Assembly (NCBI GenBank): GCA_964571805.1
Contig: CAZNDI010000006.1
Span: 1-21,898 of the forward strand
Source of the DNA: JAUHWS01 sp964571805
GTDB lineage: Bacteria > Patescibacteriota > Gracilibacteria > UM-FILTER-43-11
Direction of reading: 5' to 3'
Length of the DNA: 21,898 nt
Shown: positions 13,819 to 21,400 of the stretch, in pieces
Position numbering within the stretch: the first letter of the stretch is position 1
Layout: each line of letters opens with the position of its first letter
The notes under the pieces: model-generated
The model's input: the letters and a program-made list of their open reading frames with translations, nothing else
What the model was told of the DNA's origin: nothing
Database searches by the model: none
Made by a program: the position numbers and the translations under genes

Positions 13819-13892
13819 TTTCGCCTCGCGAAGTAATTTTAAATTTTTAAGTTTAAAATGACTCGTCATTAATAATTAATTCTCAGAAAGTT

Positions 13893-14273
13893 ATGGCCCG
13901 TATTGCTGGTGTAAATCTCCCCAAAGGAAAGCGTATAGAAGTGGCCCTAACTTATGTTTATGGGGTCGGTCGAAATGCAAGTAAAGCCCTTTTGAACCAA
14001 TTGAAAATTGACTTAGATACCAAGGTTGAAAGTTTAACGGCAGAACAAGAGCAGCAGATCCGTGAAGAAGTAGCCAAACTGACCACAGAAGGAGATTTGC
14101 GGAGGCAAGTGGGTGATGACATCAAGCGCCTTCAAGAAATTGGCTCTTACCGTGGGTTCAGACACCGACGTCATCTTCCGGTCCGAGGACAGCGAACCAA
14201 AACTAATGCTCGTACTAAACGTGGTAAGAAGAAGACGATGGGAAGTGGAAAACTAAAGGTCGCCAAGAAATAA
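13893..14273 (+). CDS. rpsM: 30S ribosomal protein S13 (uS13)
   Basis: 126 aa. MARIAGVNLPKGKRIEVALTYVYGVG, the helical middle and GSYRGFRHRRHLPVRGQRTKTNARTKRG are diagnostic. S13 sits at the top of the 30S head, touches P-site tRNA with its basic tail and forms bridge B1 with L5. The preceding 74-nt spacer contains an AT-rich near-tandem heptamer pair (CATTAAT/AATTAAT, 13867-13880). Confidence 0.98.
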   Translation: MARIAGVNLPKGKRIEVALTYVYGVGRNASKALLNQLKIDLDTKVESLTAEQEQQIREEVAKLTTEGDLRRQVGDDIKRLQEIGSYRGFRHRRHLPVRGQRTKTNARTKRGKKKTMGSGKLKVAKK

Positions 14274-14333
14274 TAAAACTTTATAGCGAATCAACTCTCA
14301 ATTTCAATCATACATAATTCCTAAGTCAAAGTT

Positions 14334-14726
14334 ATGGCCAATAAGCCAGTGAAACCAGCGTCAAAAAAAGTCAAAAGACAAGTGCCTGAGGCCAACGTCT
14401 ATGTGACTGCGACTTACAACAATACCCTCATGTCTTTGACTGATCCCGAAGGAAATGTTTTGGCTCAATCGAGCTCAGGGGCAAATGGGTTTAAAGGATC
14501 TCGAAAATCAACTCCCTATGCTGCAACGGTAACGGCTGAGAAATTGGTGGGAAAGGCAGCTCCTTATGACGTACAAAAAGTAAGAGTCTTCATCAAAGGT
14601 GTTGGAAGTGGTCGTGAGCAAGCGGTTCGTGGCTTACAAGCTGCTGGCCTAGAGCTTCTAGCCATTTTTGACACCACTCCACGACCTCACAATGGTTGTC
14701 GAAAAAAGAAGGCTCGACGTGTTTAA
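14334..14726 (+). CDS. rpsK: 30S ribosomal protein S11 (uS11)
   Basis: 130 aa. The ATYNNTLMSLTDPEGN start of the fold, GFKGSRKSTPYAA and the C-terminal TPRPHNGCRKKKARRV are diagnostic. S11 forms the platform near the mRNA exit (E site). The usually near-invariant GPGPGRE loop reads GVGSGRE here, with both prolines replaced. S4 follows after 28 nt. Confidence 0.98.
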   Translation: MANKPVKPASKKVKRQVPEANVYVTATYNNTLMSLTDPEGNVLAQSSSGANGFKGSRKSTPYAATVTAEKLVGKAAPYDVQKVRVFIKGVGSGREQAVRGLQAAGLELLAIFDTTPRPHNGCRKKKARRV

Positions 14727-14754
14727 TTTAAAATTTTAGAACTTAAAATTATCA

Positions 14755-15360
14755 ATGAGATATACAGGACCTAAAGCAAAGCTTTGCCGAAGATTGGGAG
14801 TCAACCTCTTTGGCACCGAAAAGTATACTAAAATCCTCCGTAATAGGCAGTCAAAGCCTGGGGTTCATGGAGCAAAGTTCACAAAGAAAAGTGAATATGG
14901 CCGACAGTTGGATGAAAAGCAAAAAGCGAGATATATTTTTGGTGTTTCTGAAAAGCAAACCAGCCGTTACATGCAAAAAGCGATTGCGCAGGCAGGGGAT
15001 ACCGGTCAAAACTTTCTAGGCCTTTTTGAAAGACGCTTGGACAATGTGGTTTACGTTTCTCAGTTTGCAGTCACTCGTCCTCAAGCCCGACAAATGGTTA
15101 CCCATGGTCATTTCAAGCTCAATGGTCGCCGAGTCGACATTCCTTCAATTCAAGTGCGCCCAGGGGATAAAATTGAACTTGTGACACGTTTTTCAACTTC
15201 TCCCCTCTATGCTGATCTTTCAAAACTAAAAGACTATTCACCTAAATGGTTGAATGTCGATCTGAAAAAATTATCTGTGGAAGTCCTGGCGCTTCCTGAA
15301 AAAGACGATTTAGAAAAGAGCATTGATAGCCAGCTCATCGTTGAGTTTTACTCACGATAA
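14755..15360 (+). CDS. rpsD: 30S ribosomal protein S4 (uS4)
   Basis: 201 aa, normal length. MRYTGPKAKLCRRLGVNLFG, RQSKPGVHG and the S4 RNA-binding domain (RRLDNVVYVSQFAVTRPQAR, then GHFKLNGRRVDIPS) are clear. S4 starts 30S assembly by binding the 16S 5' domain and can control the alpha operon in E. coli. The N-terminal zinc cysteines of some S4 proteins are absent; only C11 remains. Confidence 0.98.
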   Translation: MRYTGPKAKLCRRLGVNLFGTEKYTKILRNRQSKPGVHGAKFTKKSEYGRQLDEKQKARYIFGVSEKQTSRYMQKAIAQAGDTGQNFLGLFERRLDNVVYVSQFAVTRPQARQMVTHGHFKLNGRRVDIPSIQVRPGDKIELVTRFSTSPLYADLSKLKDYSPKWLNVDLKKLSVEVLALPEKDDLEKSIDSQLIVEFYSR

Positions 15361-15382
15361 ATTTCTTAATTTTTTTATTCTT

Positions 15383-16384
15383 ATGCACATTATTCAAGAG
15401 GAAATAGGCTTGCCCAAAATTAAGATCGAGTCTATTGATGCCGACAAAAACTTTGCTGTTTTTAGCATCAGTCCTTTGCCCTCAGGTTATGGTATGACCT
15501 TGGGAAACGCATTTAGAAGAGTATTGCTTTCCAGCTTGCCTGGTGCTGCCATCACAGCGGTAAAAATTCAGGGGGTGACCCATGAGTATTCCACTATTTC
15601 TGGGGTACAAGACAGTGTCCTTGACATGCTTCTCAATCTCAAGCTCGTTCAAATTAAAAAGCACTCAAAGGAACCGGAAACCATCAAGCTCAATGCCAGT
15701 AAAGAAGGTGTGGTCACGGCTCAAATGATTGAACACTCGAGTGATATTGAAATCCTCAATCCAGATCAAGTGATCAGCCATATCAACAAAAAGGGAGTCA
15801 AGCTTTCTATGGAGTTGGTTGTTGAAAAGGGCGTGGGGTATGCTCCCGCTTCGCTTCGTAAAAAAGATAAAAAAGATATTGGTCTCATTCAAATTGATGC
15901 CATCTTCTCTCCCGTCATTAAAGTTCGTTACGATGTTTCGAGTGCTCGTGTGGGGAAAATGACCGACTTGGACAATCTGATGCTCGAAATTCAGACCAAC
16001 GGTTCTATTTCACCCGAAGAAGCTCTCAAATTTTCTTCCAATGTTCTCAAATCTTACTTCGACCTGTTCCTCATGGAAGGGGATGATGTGGAGCCTGATT
16101 TCCGTTCCGATCCTCAGTCTGTCAAAGACAAAGCAGTGGTCGAACACGAAGAGGACAAGAAAGAAACTTATACTCCCATTGAAATTTTGAATTTTTCTCC
16201 TCGCACACTAAATGCTCTGATCAACGGAGGAATTGGTTCCATTGAACAATTGGTTAAGTGTACTCCTAGCAAGCTTTCTAACTTCCGCGGCTTTGGGAAA
16301 AAGGCCATGACTGAGGTGGCAGAGGCTTTAGCTGCTCGAGGGCTAGCAGTTACAGACGATGGAACTGAGGTTGAATTTTCTTAA
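15383..16384 (+). CDS. rpoA: RNA polymerase alpha subunit
   Basis: 333 aa. The N-terminal dimerisation domain has the conserved GYGMTLGNAFRRVLLSSLPG and later HEYSTISGVQDSVLD; it nucleates beta and beta-prime. A charged linker leads to the alpha-CTD (about 261-333) with ILNFSPRTLNALINGGI and LSNFRGFGKKAMTEVAEAL, which contacts UP-element DNA and activators. The start at 15383 (MHIIQEEIGLPKIK) fits the family. An in-frame ATG at 15323 would overlap the S4 gene and add 20 atypical residues. Confidence 0.97.
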   Translation: MHIIQEEIGLPKIKIESIDADKNFAVFSISPLPSGYGMTLGNAFRRVLLSSLPGAAITAVKIQGVTHEYSTISGVQDSVLDMLLNLKLVQIKKHSKEPETIKLNASKEGVVTAQMIEHSSDIEILNPDQVISHINKKGVKLSMELVVEKGVGYAPASLRKKDKKDIGLIQIDAIFSPVIKVRYDVSSARVGKMTDLDNLMLEIQTNGSISPEEALKFSSNVLKSYFDLFLMEGDDVEPDFRSDPQSVKDKAVVEHEEDKKETYTPIEILNFSPRTLNALINGGIGSIEQLVKCTPSKLSNFRGFGKKAMTEVAEALAARGLAVTDDGTEVEFS

Positions 16385-16406
16385 GTATTAATCATTACAT
16401 TCTCAC

Positions 16407-16760
16407 ATGCGACATAGGCAAAAAACAGCAAGGGTAAATCGGGATGCGGCTCACCTTGATTCTATGCTCAGAAATATGGCAACTTCCATTATTTTGTACG
16501 AAAAAGTCAAAACCACTCAAGCGAAGGCAAAGTTGGTCAAACCCGTCGTAGAAAAATTGATCACTAAGGCTAAAAACCAGTCTCTAACCGTAGCTATGCG
16601 GTCTTTCAATGCCTATTTGACCGATACGAATGCTTCCAAAAAAATAATGAAAGAGTTGTTGGAGCGTTATAAAGAAAGAAGCTCCGGTTATTTGCGAGTG
16701 ATCCCCCTTGGCTTTCGCCCTGGAGATAGCGCTCCTATGGTACAAATTGAATTAGTCTAA
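16407..16760 (+). CDS. rplQ: 50S ribosomal protein L17 (bL17)
   Basis: 117 aa, normal length. MRHRQKTARVNRDAAHLDSMLRNMATSII and the C-terminal GYLRVIPLGFRPGDSAPMVQIELV define L17, which lies at the tunnel exit near L22 and L32. It closes the alpha cluster after rpoA; L13 follows 12 nt later. Confidence 0.97.
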   Translation: MRHRQKTARVNRDAAHLDSMLRNMATSIILYEKVKTTQAKAKLVKPVVEKLITKAKNQSLTVAMRSFNAYLTDTNASKKIMKELLERYKERSSGYLRVIPLGFRPGDSAPMVQIELV

Positions 16761-16772
16761 TTATTTTCATTC

Positions 16773-17210
16773 ATGACACAGAAGACATTTACACCTAAAA
16801 TTCAACAAAAATCAGACAAGCAATGGTTTATTGTTGATGCCACCGACAAGATTGTGGGTCGGATTGCCACTGAGATTGCTGTTCATCTTCGAGGAAAAAA
16901 TAAACCCACGTTCACACCTCATTTGGACATGGGCGACTATATCGTTGTCGTGAATGCTGAAAAAGTCCGTTTAACCGGCAATAAAGAGGCTCAAAAGGAG
17001 TATATCCACCACACAGGTTATCTTGGACACCTTCGCCGAAAGCCTTATGCCACAGTTATAGCCAATAATCCAACTCGCATTCTCAAAGAAGCGGTAGCGG
17101 GCATGGTTCCCAGAAATAAATTGAAGAAATTCATTCTAGCTAAATTGCATGTTTATGCTGGCTCAGAACACCCTCATGCTGCTCAAAATCCTATTACTCT
17201 TAACGTCTAA
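16773..17210 (+). CDS. rplM: 50S ribosomal protein L13 (uL13)
   Basis: 145 aa. WFIVDATDKIVGRIATEIAVHLRGKNKPTFTPHLDMGDYIVV, then YIHHTGYLGHLRRKPY and HVYAGSEHPHAAQNP are typical. L13 is an early 50S assembly protein. It is joined to S9 as in most bacteria (11-nt gap), here appended to the main operon. Confidence 0.97.
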   Translation: MTQKTFTPKIQQKSDKQWFIVDATDKIVGRIATEIAVHLRGKNKPTFTPHLDMGDYIVVVNAEKVRLTGNKEAQKEYIHHTGYLGHLRRKPYATVIANNPTRILKEAVAGMVPRNKLKKFILAKLHVYAGSEHPHAAQNPITLNV

Positions 17211-17221
17211 ACGAATCAATT

Positions 17222-17671
17222 ATGGCTGAAGAAATGACTCGCAAGAAAAAATTAGTCAGTGAAATGACGCTCATGAAAAAAGAGGGGCACTATTTTTATG
17301 CGAACGGAAAACGTAAAACTTCTGTTGCTCGAGTTCGCCTCTATGAAAATGGAAAAGGTGAAATCGTCGTCAACAACAAGATGGCCAACGATTATTTCTT
17401 TGGTGAATTGATTGGAAGTATTAAAGCTCCGCTCAAGATTGCCAATGCCCTTAAACTTTTTGATGTTGTGGCTTTGATCCAAGGAGGAGGGGTCAGTTCT
17501 CAGGCGGATGCGTTACGTCATGGTATTTCTAAGGCTTTGCTTGAATATGATCCTGAGCTTCGTTCAGAGCTCAAGCACGCTGGTTTCCTCACACGAGACT
17601 CTAGAGTGAAGGAAAGGAAGAAACCAGGTCTCAAACGCGCTCGTCGTGCTCCACAGTGGGCGAAGCGTTAA
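17222..17671 (+). CDS. rpsI: 30S ribosomal protein S9 (uS9)
   Basis: 149 aa. After a charged 25-residue N-terminal extension comes YANGKRKTSVARVRLY, then VVALIQGGGVSSQADALRHGISKALLEYDPELR and DSRVKERKKPGLKRARRAPQWAKR. S9's long C-terminal tail reaches P-site tRNA. The nearly universal ending QFSKR is QWAKR here. It is the last gene before a strong terminator. Confidence 0.97.
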   Translation: MAEEMTRKKKLVSEMTLMKKEGHYFYANGKRKTSVARVRLYENGKGEIVVNNKMANDYFFGELIGSIKAPLKIANALKLFDVVALIQGGGVSSQADALRHGISKALLEYDPELRSELKHAGFLTRDSRVKERKKPGLKRARRAPQWAKR

Positions 17672-17693
17672 GCCACTCTCCTATGATGAAATT

Positions 17694-17719
17694 AAACCCC
17701 GCCCTTGGCGGGGTTTTTT
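17694..17719 (+). terminator. Rho-independent terminator of the ribosomal operon
   Basis: CCCCGCC (17697-17703), a 3-nt loop and GGCGGGG (17707-17713) form a perfect 7-bp GC stem. It is extended by AAA pairing with the start of the following six-T run (17714-17719). This is the strongest terminator in the window and marks the end of the operon 23 nt after S9. Confidence 0.93.
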
Positions 17720-17869
17720 GATACACTACATTTGATTTGAAATCTAGAATGATAGAGGCTTTCAAGTGCAAAAAATTCTACACCCCTTCGCCTCAATTAA
17801 AAGTTAAGAATTTTTGAGCGCAACCTTTTCAGAATTCGGTGTTATTGCTAGGGCAAGACTCTGTTGATT

Positions 17870-17878
17870 TGCTACAAT
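17870..17878 (+). promoter_or_regulatory. Extended -10 promoter candidate for the sigma factor gene
   Basis: TGCTACAAT (17870-17878) is an extended -10 (TGn-TACAAT) 20 nt before the ATG at 17899. No -35 at a good distance is visible. The rest of 17720-17869 shows no gene and no other signal I can support. An autoregulated ECF-type promoter (AAC...CGTC) was not found. Confidence 0.45.
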
Positions 17879-17898
17879 AAGCTCATAAAAAATAACGC

Positions 17899-18468
17899 AT
17901 GGCCGCAGCGGATTTATCGCCACAGGAACAACAGCATATCATTGCGGCTTTTAAAGAAGATCCCAAGGCCTTTGAGCGACTTTATGAGTTTTACTACGAA
18001 ATGATTCTTCGTTACCTGGCTAAGCGCACCATGTCCTCTGAACTGGCCTATGATCTAACCGCTGACACCTTCATCAAGGCTTTTGAGAGTTTTCATAAAT
18101 TCACCTACCGCGAGATATCTATCAAAGCCTGGCTTTATCGCATCGCCATCAACACGCTAAAAAATTCTTATCGGCGCCCCGTTGATTCGGCCCTTTCAGA
18201 CATTTCTGAAGACCATCCCGGGCTCTGCACCACCCTCAAAGAAGAGCTCAACGAACTTGATCAGGCCTTATTTGGCGACGATCGATTGGTAAAACTCAGT
18301 GATGCGGTGGCCACTTTAAATGCAGATTACCAAAATGTGATCAGTCTTTATTATTTTTCCGAATTGTCTCAAGAGGAGATCGGAAAGGCCATCAATCGGT
18401 CTACCAGTGCTGTTAAATCAATGATGCATCGGGCCATGGAGAGCTTACGTCAGATTCTGGTTCCTTAA
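17899..18468 (+). CDS. ECF-type RNA polymerase sigma factor
   Basis: 189 aa. Region 2 (about 24-94) has AFERLYEFYYEMILRYLAKR, AYDLTADTFIKAFESFHKF and IKAWLYRIAINTLKNSYRR, which melt and read the -10. Region 4 (about 132-186) has the helix-turn-helix LSQEEIGKAINRSTSAVKSMMHRAMESLRQ for the -35. Regions 1 and 3 are lacking, as in group 4 sigma factors. ECF factors redirect RNA polymerase in response to envelope signals and are usually held by a membrane anti-sigma encoded next door. The next gene, 15 nt downstream, encodes a single-pass membrane protein whose short cytosolic N-terminus could be that anti-sigma. Confidence 0.93.
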   Translation: MAAADLSPQEQQHIIAAFKEDPKAFERLYEFYYEMILRYLAKRTMSSELAYDLTADTFIKAFESFHKFTYREISIKAWLYRIAINTLKNSYRRPVDSALSDISEDHPGLCTTLKEELNELDQALFGDDRLVKLSDAVATLNADYQNVISLYYFSELSQEEIGKAINRSTSAVKSMMHRAMESLRQILVP

Positions 18469-18483
18469 TTACCTTATCATTCA

Positions 18484-21400
18484 ATGGATAGAAATGAATT
18501 CATAAATCGAAGGGCGGATAAAGTTTCTTTGGACCGATCCAAAAGACAACTTTGGAACTATATTCAAAAGAAAACCGAGAAAAAACCACGGTGGCATGAA
18601 GGATTTTTAAATTTCTTTCAAGGGCATAAAATTTCTTTTGTGGGAACGTTGGCAGTTGTCTTGATTCTCCTGATGGTCAGCCTCAACTTTAATATTTCAC
18701 CCCTCAAACCGACCGAGGTTCATGCCTCTTTTGAGATGACGGCCAGTCAGGAAGATGCTTCGGGGATTGAGGCGAGCACTGCTTTCATTTTAAAAGCGTC
18801 AGAAAACGTGTCGGTGGGGGCGATTAAAGAGAGCTTGAAAGTTCAGCCTGAGGTCGATTTTGACGTTAAAGAAACCGAAGAAGGGCATTATGAAGTGCTT
18901 CCCAAAGAAGCCCTCGAACCGAATCAAATTTATCACTTTTCTATTTTAAGCTACGTCGAAGGCAAGCCCCAAGAATTTAGTTGGGCCTATCAAGTCAAGG
19001 ACACCTTTAAGATTACAGGCACACTGCCAGGCGATAAAACCGGTGCCCTGTTGGACAATGGAATCGATATTACTTTTAGTCACGAAAACTATGATTTTGA
19101 ACAACTTAAGAGCTATTTTGAAATTTCTCCTGCCTTGGAGGGGCATTTCGAAAAACATTACAAAACAGCCTCTTTCATTCCCAAAGACGGTTTGAAGCCA
19201 GGCATGATTTATACGGTGACGATCAAAAAAGGGCTCAAATTATTAGACAGCGATCAAGCTCTGCTTGAAGATTATTCTTTTCAATTTTTTACGGCTCAGG
19301 CTTATGAAAGCCCAGAGGGCACACAATTTCGTGAAGCTTATTATGAAATGGGTGAACACAAGCCTATTGGTTTGACGACCTATAGTTACGGTGCTGAGGC
19401 GGAAGAAGGAAATTCTTTGAAAGTGAAGATTTATCAATTTCCTGATGTGGAAGCTTATCTCGAAGTTTTAAAAAAGCATTCAGAAATTCCAAATTGGGCC
19501 ACTTCTTTTTCATATAAGGCTCCTCCTCTTGACCCAAGCACATTGAAACTTGTGACTGAAGTTGACGCAATTCAGGATGAAATTGAGTGGAATGAATACA
19601 TCTATTTGCCCACTGCTGAACTTGAAAAAGGTTATTATCTTTTTGAAATCCAAAATCCTCAATCAAAGAGCCAAGCGTTGGTTCAAATCACCAATTTATC
19701 CAGCTACCTCGACACCACGCAGACCGACACCCTGCTCTGGGTCAATGATGTAGCGACCTCTCAGCCTGTGGACGGGGCAACCATTGAAATTGTGGGTCGA
19801 GAGGGGTTGGGAAAATCTGGAGCAGATGGCCTAGCGGTATTCAGAACCCCTGAGTCCCTCCGGAATCAAGTGAAGCCTGAGATTCTAAAAATAACGTCGG
19901 ACGATCAAACTCTCATTCACCGCATCGATCCAGATTATTATGGCCAGGGGGGGTCCGGTGATACAAAATCCAATTACTGGTATAGCTTCACCATGGATCG
20001 TCCCATTTATAAACAAACGGATGAAATAAATTTTTGGGGTTTTTTGAAGCCAAAAAATGAAAGGGCAAGCCTCGACGATCTCTCCATAAAACTTTTGTCT
20101 AACGCTGACTCAGTGATTGAGGAAAAATCGATAAAGCTTGGGGCAGATGGTACTTATTCTGGCAGTTTCAAATTCAGTCAATTGCCCGTTGATTTTTATA
20201 ACATCAAGCTCTATCAAGGCGAAAATTTGATTTCACAGGAATATCTCACCCTCCAAAATTATGTAAAACCCGCTTATCAGATCACAGTCGATACTGATAA
20301 AAAAGCCGTTTTTGCCGGTGAAACAATGCATTTTGAAATAAAATCCACGTTTTTTGATGGAACGCCTGTGCCAAATCTGGACCTCACTTACTCGAGTCTC
20401 ACAAGTGGTGGCGTGGTTAAAACTGATTCCGAAGGAAAAGCTGAGCTAAATTTGGTGGCCAAACCCTTGAGAACTTGCTCAAAAGACTATGAGTGCAGCA
20501 ATGTAGATAATTTTGCCTTGAACGTTTCTCCTAAAATGAGCGAAGAAACTGATATTGAAGGGGTCAACTACGTCATGATTTTCAATTCAAAATTGGCTTT
20601 AAAAACCATCCCTAGTTCAAAGGAAAATCAAGCTCATCTCGAAATAAAATCCCATTTTGTGGATTTGAAGAAGATGGAAGAAGGCAATATCGGAGCTTTG
20701 GCCCCACTTCGAAAAGTTAAAGGGGAACTCACCGAAATCACTTGGGAAAAAGAAGAAAAGGGTCAATACTATGATTTCATCAACAAGAAGGTCGTGAAAA
20801 CCTACGATTATAAGCAAATCAGGAAGCCCGCAGGTTCATTTGAGCTCACAACCGATGAAAAGGGGGTGGGTCAGCATGATTTTGAAATGAATCCCGAAAG
20901 TTATTATGAAGTTCTCCTTTCTTCCCTCGATGATGAAGGAAAAAAGACTTATGAAACTGTTTACGTTTATAGTGGTATGTTTTTTGGCTCAAGTCATTAC
21001 AACATTCAACTGCTCAATACTGCTGAAAGTGAGTACAAGATAAGTGGGCAGACGGCTCTTTACGATGAGGGGGATGAGGTGGAAGCTGGTTTCTCCAACG
21101 GCTCTGCGGTCCTTCCAGACCATTCAAAAGGCAAGTTTTTATTTCTACAGTTCAGTAATGGGCTGCAAGAGCATGCCCTGAAAGACACGCCACAGTACAA
21201 ATTCGAATTCAACAAAGAAGACCTCCCCAGTGTTTTTGTTTCAGGGGTTTGGTTTACAGGTCAAAACTATGTTGTAGCTTATGGTTCCAATGCTGCCTAT
21301 AAAAAAGAATTGAAACGGCTCACCATCGATGTTCAAACGGACAAGCCTTCGTATAAGCCTGGAGATCAGGTTGAGCTTAAAGTTGAAGTTAAAGATAAGA

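Noticed and set aside
15323..15382. Upstream in-frame ATG for rpoA
   Set aside because: It lies inside the S4 gene and the added residues do not resemble alpha subunits.
17811..17850. ECF-type autoregulatory promoter before the sigma gene
   Set aside because: A CAACC-like -35 is present but no CGTC/TCT-like -10 at 16-17 bp; too weak to claim.
19364..19666. 100-codon minus-strand frame inside the macroglobulin gene
   Set aside because: The plus strand encodes a continuous recognisable protein here; the antisense frame has no domain or promoter.
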